This document shows positions 1 through 7,200 of a stretch of DNA of 22,446 nucleotides, piece by piece (position 1 is the first letter of the stretch; each line of letters starts with the position of its first letter). Origin of the DNA: Bacteroidales bacterium UBA1205. GTDB taxonomy: Bacteria; Bacteroidota; Bacteroidia; Bacteroidales; WCHB1-69. Below the pieces are notes generated by a model. It had not been told where the DNA came from, ran no database searches, and saw only the letters and a list, made by a program, of their open reading frames with translations. A program made the translations under genes and the position numbers. The stretch lies in NCBI GenBank assembly GCA_002309615.1, contig DBXT01000077.1, positions 1 through 22,446 of the forward strand. The letters are read 5' to 3'.

Positions 1-963
1 CACTATGCACACGTTGACTGCCCGGGTCACGCTGACTACGTTAAAAACATGGTAACAGGTGCTGCTCAAATGGACGGTGCAATTTTGGTGGTTGCAGCTA
101 CAGATGGTCCTATGCCTCAAACTCGTGAACACATCCTTTTGGCAAAACAAGTTGGTGTGCCAAAAATGGTTGTATTTATGAACAAATGCGACATGGTGGA
201 TGACCCTGAATTGTTAGACCTTGTTGAAATGGAAATCCGTGATTTATTGTCATTCTACGGTTTTGATGGCGATAACACCCCTGTTATAAGAGGTTCTGCT
301 TTGGGCGGATTGAACGGAGAACCCCAATGGGTTGAAAAAATTATGGAATTAATGAATACGGTAGATGAATACATTCCTCTTCCTGTTCGTGATAAAGATA
401 AAGATTTCTTAATGCCTATCGAAGACGTATTCTCCATTACCGGTCGTGGTACTGTTGCTACAGGTCGTATCGAATCAGGTATTATCAAAGTCGGTGATCC
501 CGTTGATATCATTGGTATGGGCGCTGAAAAATTGAAATCAGTGGTTACAGGAGTTGAAATGTTCCGTAAAATATTGGACGAAGGTGAAGCCGGTGATAAT
601 GCAGGTTTGTTGCTTCGTGGTATAGACAAAGACGAAATCCGTCGTGGTATGGTTATTGCCAAACCGGGTTCGGTTAAACCTCACAAACATTTCAAAGCTC
701 AAGTTTACGTTTTGAAAAAAGAAGAAGGTGGTCGTCACACTCCGTTCCACAACAAATATCGTCCTCAATTCTATTTCCGTACAACCGACGTTACAGGTGA
801 AATCACTTTACCTGAAGGTGTAGAAATGGTTATGCCGGGTGATAACTTGACTATAGAAGTTAATTTGATTTCTGAAATAGCTTTGAATATGAACTTACGT
901 TTTGCTATCCGTGAAGGCGGTAGAACTGTAGGTGCTGGTCAAGTAACCGAAATCTTAGACTAA
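1..963 (+). CDS. tuf: Elongation factor Tu (EF-Tu), 5' end cut off by the window
   Basis: EF-Tu is the cytoplasmic GTPase that delivers aminoacyl-tRNA to the ribosomal A site. The reading frame is open from base 1 and begins inside the G domain. The G3 motif DCPGH is at visible residues 6-10, the G4 motif NKCD at 61-64 and the G5 motif SAL at 99-101. Beta-barrel domains 2 and 3 follow, with the typical GRGTVATGRIE and TDVTGEI stretches and a normal C terminus. Compared with E. coli EF-Tu, about 74-75 N-terminal residues are missing, including the P-loop and switch I, which gives an estimated full length near 395. The first ATG, at base 49, is internal Met and not the start. The gene leads the tRNA-Trp-secE-nusG block, the usual Bacteroidota order. 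Identity is certain from the motifs. Confidence 0.98.
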   Translation, partial: HYAHVDCPGHADYVKNMVTGAAQMDGAILVVAATDGPMPQTREHILLAKQVGVPKMVVFMNKCDMVDDPELLDLVEMEIRDLLSFYGFDGDNTPVIRGSALGGLNGEPQWVEKIMELMNTVDEYIPLPVRDKDKDFLMPIEDVFSITGRGTVATGRIESGIIKVGDPVDIIGMGAEKLKSVVTGVEMFRKILDEGEAGDNAGLLLRGIDKDEIRRGMVIAKPGSVKPHKHFKAQVYVLKKEEGGRHTPFHNKYRPQFYFRTTDVTGEITLPEGVEMVMPGDNLTIEVNLISEIALNMNLRFAIREGGRTVGAGQVTEILD

Positions 964-984
964 TATTTAATAGTTGAGATATGT

Positions 985-1012
985 GAGACTCCCCATAGCG
1001 GGAGTCTCTTTT
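985..1012 (+). terminator. Terminator-like hairpin after tuf
   Basis: A perfect 9-bp stem (985-993 with 1000-1008, GAGACTCCC) with a 6-nt loop is followed by only four T residues (1009-1012). It starts 21 nt after the tuf stop, and its T run touches the first base of tRNA-Trp at 1013. The short T run suggests partial termination, so tuf could be expressed well above the downstream genes while readthrough still feeds tRNA-Trp and secE. That is inference. Confidence 0.7.
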
Positions 1013-1083
1013 AGGAGCATAGTTTAATGGTAGAATGGGGGTCTCCAAAACCTTTGATGTGAGTTCGATTCTTACTGCTCCTG
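1013..1083 (+). tRNA. tRNA-Trp (anticodon CCA)
   Basis: A complete 71-nt cloverleaf can be folded by hand. The acceptor stem is 1013-1019 with 1076-1082 (AGGAGCA/TGCTCCT), and the discriminator base G is at 1083. The D stem is 1022-1025 with 1033-1036. The anticodon stem is 1038-1042 with 1050-1054, including two G-T pairs. The anticodon loop is CTCCAAA with CCA at 1045-1047. The variable loop has 4 nt, and the T arm is 1059-1075 with loop TTCGATT. No 3' CCA is encoded, so it would have to be added by nucleotidyltransferase. The anticodon reads UGG, so the tRNA carries tryptophan. It sits between tuf and secE, where other Bacteroidota have it. Confidence 0.95.
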
Positions 1084-1103
1084 CAGAATAAGAGGTTTGT
1101 AAA

Positions 1104-1328
1104 ATGAAAAAGATAATTGCAAATATTAAAGAAGCTTATGATGAATTGGTTCATAAGGTAACCTGGCCTTCATGGGCAGAACTTCAAAACAGTGCCGTTG
1201 TGGTATCGGTGGCATCTTTGGTAATAGCACTCATCGTGTTTTTGATGGATGTGTTGTTCGGTGTGCAACATATTGCATTCGGTTCGTTTATCTGGAAAGG
1301 TCTGTTAGGCTTTTTATATGGTGCATAA
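1104..1328 (+). CDS. secE: Preprotein translocase subunit SecE
   Basis: SecE is the small essential subunit that clamps SecY in the SecYEG protein-conducting channel of the inner membrane. The 74-residue product is the short single-span form. An amphipathic N-terminal helix is followed by the signature VTWPSWAEL at about residues 19-27, and then one hydrophobic helix (about residues 31-55). The tail (FIWKGLLGFLYG) is unusually hydrophobic and could be a short re-entrant or interfacial segment. The start is ATG 1104, preceded by an AGAGG ribosome-binding-like sequence at 1091-1095 with 8-nt spacing. It lies 20 nt after tRNA-Trp and upstream of nusG, the conserved secE-nusG pairing. Confidence 0.95.
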   Translation: MKKIIANIKEAYDELVHKVTWPSWAELQNSAVVVSVASLVIALIVFLMDVLFGVQHIAFGSFIWKGLLGFLYGA

Positions 1329-1357
1329 TCAATTAAGAAATTAAAGTGAAAACAATT

Positions 1358-1392
1358 TACCCTGCTTCCATAAGGTAACACTTATTAGGGTA
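1358..1392 (+). promoter_or_regulatory. Nested hairpin in the secE-nusG gap (possible leader structure)
   Basis: An outer 6-bp stem (1358-1363 TACCCT with 1387-1392 AGGGTA) encloses an inner 5-bp stem (1370-1374 ATAAG with 1381-1385 CTTAT). The sequence TGTTTTAT follows directly. It ends about 11 nt before the GAAAGG ribosome-binding-like sequence of nusG. The fold is seen in the sequence. Any role as attenuator, processing site or translational operator is inference. Confidence 0.4.
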
Positions 1393-1417
1393 TGTTTTAT
1401 AAAGAAAGGTAATATAA

Positions 1418-1978
1418 ATGGAAAGTATGAGCGAGACAAACAATTTACGATGGTATGTGTTACGGGCCGTTACGCAGCAAGAGAAGAAGATAAAGCTTCA
1501 TATAGAAAGTGAAGTGGCTGCTTCTAACTTGCAAGCATTTGTATCGCAAGTACTCATCCCGATAGAAAAAGTATTTCAAATACGTAACGGTAAAAAAGTT
1601 ACCAAAGAAAAAAATTTCTATCCGGGATACGTCTTTGTAGAAGCCGATTTAACACAAGGAGAAGTGAAGCACTTGTTGCGTCAAACCCCCGGTGTGTTAG
1701 GTTTTTTGGGAGGCGATCAAAATCCTGAAGCTTTACGTCCCAATGAAGTAATGCGTTTGTTGGGCAAAGCGGACGAACTTAACGAAAATGAAGAAGAAGT
1801 AGTGGGTTCGTTCATGGTAGGAGAATCCATAGTGGTTACCGACGGACCTTTTAATAGCTTTACCGGTGTGATAGAAGAAATTAATCACGAAAAGAAAAAG
1901 TTGAAAGTTACGGTGAAGATTTTCGGCAGAAAAACACCTTTGGAATTGAGTTATTATCAAGTATCCAAAGATGCGTAA
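1418..1978 (+). CDS. nusG: Transcription termination/antitermination factor NusG
   Basis: NusG binds the clamp of RNA polymerase, suppresses pausing, and links elongation to Rho or to the ribosome through its KOW domain. The product has 186 residues. The NGN domain (about residues 9-110) starts with WYVLRAVTQQEKK and includes the conserved FYPGYVFVEA near residues 67-76. A linker and the C-terminal KOW domain (about 128-180, VTDGPFNSFTGVIEEI) follow. ATG 1418 is chosen because GAAAGG (1404-1409) sits 8 nt upstream. An alternative ATG at 1427 would remove three residues. The gene lies between secE and the L11 operon, with 60 nt before rplK. Confidence 0.96.
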   Translation: MESMSETNNLRWYVLRAVTQQEKKIKLHIESEVAASNLQAFVSQVLIPIEKVFQIRNGKKVTKEKNFYPGYVFVEADLTQGEVKHLLRQTPGVLGFLGGDQNPEALRPNEVMRLLGKADELNENEEEVVGSFMVGESIVVTDGPFNSFTGVIEEINHEKKKLKVTVKIFGRKTPLELSYYQVSKDA

Positions 1979-2018
1979 AATTTCTTACGGTGAAGCATTG
2001 GAAGTATTAGTTAATTAA
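1971..2018 (+). other. Possible 15-codon micro-ORF in the nusG-rplK gap
   Basis: ATG 1971 overlaps the last codons of nusG in another frame and opens a 15-residue reading frame (MRKISYGEALEVLVN) ending at TAA 2016-2018, 20 nt before rplK. It fills most of the gap and could couple translation of nusG and rplK, or it could be chance. Only the reading frame is seen. There is no independent evidence of translation. Confidence 0.25.
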
Positions 2019-2038
2019 TTTAAAACAATTAAAACAAA

Positions 2039-2485
2039 ATGGCAAAAGAAGTAGCAGGACTCATTAAGTTACAGATTAAGGGCGGTGCTGCCAATCCATC
2101 TCCTCCTGTAGGACCGGCATTAGGTGCTAAAGGTGTGAACATCATGGAATTTTGTAAGCAATTCAATGCTCGTACACAAGATAAACAAGGAAAAGTTATT
2201 CCTGTTATTATCACCGTGTACTCTGACAAGTCTTTCGATTTTATCATTAAGACTCCGCCTGTTGCTGTACAAATAATGGAAGTTGCCAACGCCAAAAAAG
2301 GTTCTTCAGAACCTAACCGTACCAAAGTGGCTACCATCACTTGGGATCAAGTGCGTACTATAGCAGAAGGTAAAATGGTGGACTTAAATTGTTCTACCGT
2401 GGAATCGGCTATGCGTATGGTGGCAGGTACCGCACGTAGCATGGGCGTAACGGTTAAAGGCGGACAAAATCCATTTGAAAATTAG
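2039..2485 (+). CDS. rplK: 50S ribosomal protein L11
   Basis: L11 forms, with 23S rRNA and L10, the base of the stalk at the GTPase-associated centre where EF-Tu and EF-G act. The 148-residue product is slightly longer than the usual 141-142 because of a short C-terminal extension (NPFEN). The N-terminal domain carries the flexible hallmark GGAANPSPPVGPALGAKGVN (about residues 17-36), with the proline-rich loop targeted by thiostrepton-class drugs. The C-terminal rRNA-binding domain has GTARSMGV near residues 131-138. ATG 2039 is preceded by an A-rich stretch without a Shine-Dalgarno sequence, common in this phylum. rplA begins 29 nt downstream. Confidence 0.97.
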   Translation: MAKEVAGLIKLQIKGGAANPSPPVGPALGAKGVNIMEFCKQFNARTQDKQGKVIPVIITVYSDKSFDFIIKTPPVAVQIMEVANAKKGSSEPNRTKVATITWDQVRTIAEGKMVDLNCSTVESAMRMVAGTARSMGVTVKGGQNPFEN

Positions 2486-2514
2486 TCGTTTAAATTCAAA
2501 AAGTAAAAAACAAA

Positions 2515-3210
2515 ATGGCAAAAGTATCAAAGAAACGCAGAGAGGTAGAGGCAAAACACGACTTAAGCCGTAGTTATCCTTTATCCGAAGCAGTTCAAAT
2601 AGTAAAAGATATTACCTTTACCAAATTTGATGCTTCTGTGGATATAGACGTTCGTTTGGGCGTAGATCCTCGTAAAGCTAACCAAATGGTAAGAGGTATA
2701 GTTACATTACCGCACGGAACAGGAAAAGTTGTACGCGTGTTAGCGTTAGTAACTCCTGATAAAGAAGAAGAAGCAAAAGCAGCGGGAGCCGAATATGTTG
2801 GTTTGGACGATTATGTTCAACAAATTAAAAATGGTTGGACAGACGTAGATGTTATAATTACTATGCCTAGCGTAATGCCTAAAATAGGTGCATTGGGAAA
2901 AATATTAGGCCCTCGCGGTTTAATGCCCAATCCCAAAACCGGTACCGTTACCATGGAAATAGGTAAAGCTATCCAAGAAGTAAAAGCCGGTAAAATTGAT
3001 TTCAAAGTTGATAAATATGGTATCATTCACACTGCAGTGGCCAAAATTTCATTCTCCAATGAAGCCATTTATGATAATGCAAAAGAAGTGATACAAAATA
3101 TCATCAAATTGAAACCGACAGCAGCTAAAGGTACTTATGTGAAGAGCATTTATATTTCTAGCACTATGAGTCCGGGAGTACAAGTAGATGTAAAATCAGT
3201 TACATTATAA
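2515..3210 (+). CDS. rplA: 50S ribosomal protein L1
   Basis: L1 is the mobile L1-stalk protein of the large subunit, and it moves deacylated tRNA out of the E site. In many bacteria it also represses the rplKA message by binding an rRNA-like site in the mRNA. The 231-residue length is standard. The family signature ILGPRGLMPNPKTGTV lies near residues 130-145, followed by the lysine-rich RNA-binding segment around KAGKIDFKVDK. It starts 29 nt after rplK, with an A-rich start region, and only 14 nt separate it from rplJ. I did not find a clear L1 operator upstream of rplK by eye. Confidence 0.97.
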   Translation: MAKVSKKRREVEAKHDLSRSYPLSEAVQIVKDITFTKFDASVDIDVRLGVDPRKANQMVRGIVTLPHGTGKVVRVLALVTPDKEEEAKAAGAEYVGLDDYVQQIKNGWTDVDVIITMPSVMPKIGALGKILGPRGLMPNPKTGTVTMEIGKAIQEVKAGKIDFKVDKYGIIHTAVAKISFSNEAIYDNAKEVIQNIIKLKPTAAKGTYVKSIYISSTMSPGVQVDVKSVTL

Positions 3211-3224
3211 ATACAAGTTGTAAA

Positions 3225-3737
3225 ATGAGAAAAGAAAATAAAGCACTTATTATTGAAGAGATAACAAACATTCTCTCTAGTTACAACACAGTGTATGTAG
3301 CTGATATTTCGGGTTTAACTGTTGAAAAAAGCAATGCATTGCGTAAATTATGCTTTAAAAAAGGCGTAAAATTAAAGATGGTGAAAAACACTTTCTTGAA
3401 AAAAGCAATGGAACAGTGTGAAACCGATTATTCGGAAATGTATCCTGTGTTGCACGGAACTTCTGCTATCATGGTATCGGAAACAGGAAATGCTCCTGCC
3501 CGTATCATTAAAGATTTTCGTGGCAAAAATCCTATCCCCGCAATCAAGGCAGCTTATATAGAGCAATGCGTATATGTGGGAGATCAAGTAGACATGCTCA
3601 GCAGTCTTAAATCAAGGGAAGAACTTATCGGCGATATCGTATCTTTGTTACAATCTCCGGCACGCAATGTGATTTCCGCATTACAATCCGGTGGCGGCAA
3701 ATTAGCCGGTATAGTGAAAACTCTTTCCGAAAAATAG
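3225..3737 (+). CDS. rplJ: 50S ribosomal protein L10
   Basis: L10 anchors the L7/L12 dimers to the ribosomal stalk, with an N-terminal domain binding 23S rRNA and L11 and a C-terminal helix holding L7/L12. The 170-residue product starts with MRKENKALIIEEI, followed by VYVADISGLTVEKSNALRK typical of the family, and ends with a helix carrying the L7/L12 sites (about residues 130-168). The gap from rplA is only 14 nt, so the long structured L10 leader that regulates rplJL in E. coli and Bacillus cannot fit between the genes. Any autoregulation would have to use rplA coding sequence or another mechanism (inference). rplL follows after 41 nt. Confidence 0.96.
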   Translation: MRKENKALIIEEITNILSSYNTVYVADISGLTVEKSNALRKLCFKKGVKLKMVKNTFLKKAMEQCETDYSEMYPVLHGTSAIMVSETGNAPARIIKDFRGKNPIPAIKAAYIEQCVYVGDQVDMLSSLKSREELIGDIVSLLQSPARNVISALQSGGGKLAGIVKTLSEK

Positions 3738-3778
3738 TTAGTTAAATAAAGTTAGAAACATTTAAAAAGAATAATAAA

Positions 3779-4153
3779 ATGGCAGATTTAAAATCATTTG
3801 CAGAACAATTAGTTAACTTAACAGTTAAAGAAGTTAATGAATTAGCTCAAATTTTGAAAGATGAATATGGTATTGAACCCGCAGCAGCAGCAGTTGCTGT
3901 AGCAGCAGGTCCGGCAGCAGCAGGAGCAGCTGTTGAAGAAAAAACATCTTTTGACGTTATCTTAAAAGAAGCCGGTGCTCAAAAATTGGCAGTGGTTAAA
4001 GCTGTTAAAGAATTAACCGGTCTTGGCTTAAAAGAAGCTAAAGAATTAGTTGATGGAGCTCCTAAAGCTATTAAAGAAGGCGTTACAAAAGACGAAGCTG
4101 AAGGTTTGAAAAAATCTTTGGAAGAAGTAGGTGCAGTTATAGAACTTAAATAA
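3779..4153 (+). CDS. rplL: 50S ribosomal protein L7/L12
   Basis: L7/L12 is the multicopy acidic stalk protein that recruits translation factors and stimulates their GTPase activity. The 124-residue product has the N-terminal dimerization and L10-binding domain (residues 1-33), an Ala/Val-rich flexible hinge (about 34-53) and the globular factor-binding domain (about 55-124) with the conserved KTSFDVIL and GLGLKEAKELVDGAPK. ATG 3779 follows an A-rich stretch. It is the last ribosomal gene before the rplL-rpoB hairpin, consistent with stalk proteins being needed in higher amounts than polymerase subunits. Confidence 0.98.
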   Translation: MADLKSFAEQLVNLTVKEVNELAQILKDEYGIEPAAAAVAVAAGPAAAGAAVEEKTSFDVILKEAGAQKLAVVKAVKELTGLGLKEAKELVDGAPKAIKEGVTKDEAEGLKKSLEEVGAVIELK

Positions 4154-4167
4154 TAACTTACTTTTTT

Positions 4168-4211
4168 ACACATAAGACCCCCCTATAATAGTGGGGTCTT
4201 ATGTGTGTTTT
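4168..4211 (+). terminator. Strong hairpin between rplL and rpoB, probable attenuator
   Basis: A perfect 14-bp stem (4168-4181 with 4193-4206, ACACATAAGACCCC) has an 11-nt loop and is followed by G and TTTT (4208-4211). It begins 15 nt after the rplL stop. The short T run and its place inside the operon argue for partial termination that lowers rpoBC relative to the ribosomal genes, as known for the same junction in E. coli. Since rpoBC needs transcription from upstream, or from a promoter I cannot see, full termination is unlikely. The loop contains TATAAT by chance. An E. coli-type -10 is not expected to work in Bacteroidota. Confidence 0.75.
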
Positions 4212-4254
4212 AAAAATAACGTTCTTAAATTTTTTTATTCGTCAAACATTTTAA
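4201..4254 (+). other. Possible 17-codon upstream ORF ahead of rpoB
   Basis: ATG 4201 lies in the 3' arm of the attenuator hairpin and opens a 17-residue frame (MCVLKITFLNFFIRQTF) out of frame with rpoB, ending at TAA 4252-4254, which is 11 nt before the proposed TTG start of rpoB. Ribosomes starting here would unfold the hairpin and deliver termination next to the rpoB start. Only the frame and spacing are observed. A function is speculative. Confidence 0.22.
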
Positions 4255-4265
4255 AATCCAAAGCA

Positions 4266-7200
4266 TTGATTAACAATAAAAAACGAATCAGTTTTGGCAC
4301 TGTGGACACCCCTGAATATCCCGATTTTCTGGATATACAGTTAAAATCTTTTAGAGAGTTTTTTCAAGTGGATACCAATCCCGAACTCAGATGCAAAGAG
4401 GGTCTTCACAGAGTGTTCATGGAGAATTTTCCTATTTCTGACACACGTAACAGTTTTGTGTTGGAATTTATGGATTATTATGTAGATGCACCTCGCTATA
4501 GTATAGAAGATTGCATCGAGAGAGGTTTAACCTATAGTGTGCCTCTCAGGGCAAAATTACGACTGTCTTGTACAGACGTTGAGCATGAGGATTTTGAAAC
4601 GAGAATACAGGAAGTGTATTTGGGTCTTATTCCTTATATGACCCCTAAAGGTACTTTTATCATTAATGGTGCCGAACGTGTAGTCGTTTCTCAATTACAC
4701 CGTTCTCCGGGTGTGTTCTTCGGAACCTCATATCATACCAATGGTACGCAATTATATTCTGCCAGAATCATCCCGCTCAAGGGGTCTTGGATAGAATTCA
4801 CCACAGATATCTCCAATGTGATGTATGCGTACATTGACAGAAAGAAAAAATTACCGGTTACAACATTATTGCGTGCTATCGGTTACGAAACCGATAAAGA
4901 TATCTTGACCATATTTGATATGGCCAAAGAGGAAAAAGCAACTAAAACCAATCTGAAAAAATTGCTTGGTAAAAAGTTGGCAGCCCGTGTTATTAAAACG
5001 CGTAATGAAGATTTTGTTGACGAAGAAACCGGTGAAGTGGTAACCATCCAACGTACCGAAGTGCTTATAGAACGGGAAGAGGTGTTGGAGGAAAAACACA
5101 TAGAGTTGATAGTAGAGAATGGAATCAAAACTATTTTGGTTCATAAAGATGATCCGTCTCAAATAGATTATTCCATTATTTTCAATACATTACAAAAAGA
5201 CCCTGCCAATTCCGAAAAACAAGCAATAGAATATATTTATTTGCAATTGCGTAGCACCGCTCCTCCTGATGAGGATACGGCACGTCAGGCCCTGGATAAA
5301 TTGTTCTTCTCGGAAAAACGTTACGATTTAGGCGAAGTCGGTCGTTATAGAATTAACAAAAAACTCAACTTGAGCATTCCTATGAATGTGCGAGTGCTGA
5401 CCAAGGAAGATATCATTTCCATCATCAAATATTTGATAGAACTTATCAATTCAAAAGCAGAGGTGGATGATATTGACCATTTGAGCAATAGAAGAATCCG
5501 TACCGTGGGTGAACAATTATCGGCACAATTCGGTATAGGTTTGATGCGTATGGCCAGAACCATTCGTGACAGAATGAATGTGAGGGATAATGAATTGTTT
5601 ACTCCTATAGAATTGATTAATGCCAAGACATTAACCTCGGTTATTAACTCTTTCTTCGGAACCAACCAATTATCTCAATTCATGGATCAAACCAATCCTT
5701 TGGCAGAGGTTACCCACAAACGAAGAATTTCTGCTTTGGGACAAGGAGGTTTGTCAAGAGACAGAGCCGGTTTTGAGGTGCGTGACGTACACTACACCCA
5801 CTATGGACGTCTTTGTACGATAGAAACACCTGAAGGTCCTAACATCGGTTTGATATCTTCTTTGTGCGTATATGCCAAGGTGAATCATTTAGGTTTTATC
5901 GAAACTCCTTATCACAGAGTAGTAGACGGTAAGGTAGCCGTAAATGAACCCTTGATGTATATAGGTGCCGAAGAAGAAGAAAACATGACGATAGCCCAGG
6001 CTACTACCGATTATGACCACAAAACAGGAGAATTCAAGCAAAGCAGAATAAAAGTTCGTAGAACGGCTGATTATCCTATTGTGGATGCTTCCGAAGTGGA
6101 TGCAGTGGATGTGGCTCCTAACCAAATAGCCTCTATAGCTGCTTCATTAATCCCCTTCTTGGAACACGATGACGCTAACCGTGCTTTAATGGGATCGAAC
6201 ATGATGCGTCAAGCAGTGCCGTTGTTGCGTCCTGAAGCACCTATTGTCGGAACAGGTATCGAGGAAAATGTAGCTCGCAGTTCTCGTTCACAAATCTACG
6301 CCGAAGGCGATGGTGAAGTGGATTATGTAGATGCTACACAAATTCGTATAAAATATGACAGATCAGAAGATGATGATTTGGTAAGTTTTGATTCCAATAT
6401 TAAAACTTATCATTTGATTAAACATCAAAGAACCAATCAAAGTACTTCCATCAATATTCAACCTATAGTCCGCAGAGGTCAAAAAGTAACCAAAGGTCAA
6501 ATAATGACAGAAGGTTATGCCACCCAAAATGGTGAATTAGCTTTAGGAAGAAACCTTAAAGTTGCATTCATGCCTTGGAAAGGTTACAATTTTGAAGATG
6601 CTATCGTGATATCCGAAAAGGTGGTAAAAGACGATTTGTTCACCTCTATTCACATAGATGAATATACTTTGGAAGTGAGAGAAACCAAACGCGGAGCAGA
6701 AGAACTTACCAACGATATTCCCAATGTAAGTTTGGACGCCACCAAAAACTTGGACGAAAACGGTTTGGTTTGTGTCGGTACTCATGTAAAAGAAGGAGAT
6801 ATCCTTATAGGTAAAATCACTCCTAAAGGAGAATCTTATCCTACACCGGAAGAAAAATTATTAAGAGCTATATTCGGTGATAAAGCCGGTGATGTTAAAG
6901 ATGCATCTTTGAAAGCACCTCCATCAACAGAAGGAGTGGTGTTAGATAATAAACTGTTCTCTCGTATAGTCAAAACCCGCAAGGGCAAGATGAAAGAAAA
7001 AGAGACGGTAAAAGATGTGGAGGACCAATTCGATAAAGAGGCAGCTGCATTGAAAGACAAATTGGTTCAAAAATTATACAAGAAATTGGAAGGCAAACTT
7101 TCACATGGTGTGAAAGACAATGCCGGCAATGAATGTATACCCAAAGGACCTAAGTTCTCTCAAAAGGCTTTGGCTGCCATAGATTATAGCAGCGTGGATT

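Noticed and set aside
4184..4189. TATAAT in the loop of the rplL-rpoB hairpin as a -10 promoter element.
   Set aside because: Bacteroidota use TAnnTTTG and no matching -35 is present. It is most likely chance in an AT-rich loop.
4191..4265. Upstream extension of rpoB from GTG 4191 (25 extra residues).
   Set aside because: The codon lies in the 3' arm of a 14-bp hairpin, the extra residues do not resemble RpoB N termini, and TTG 4266 gives the family length.
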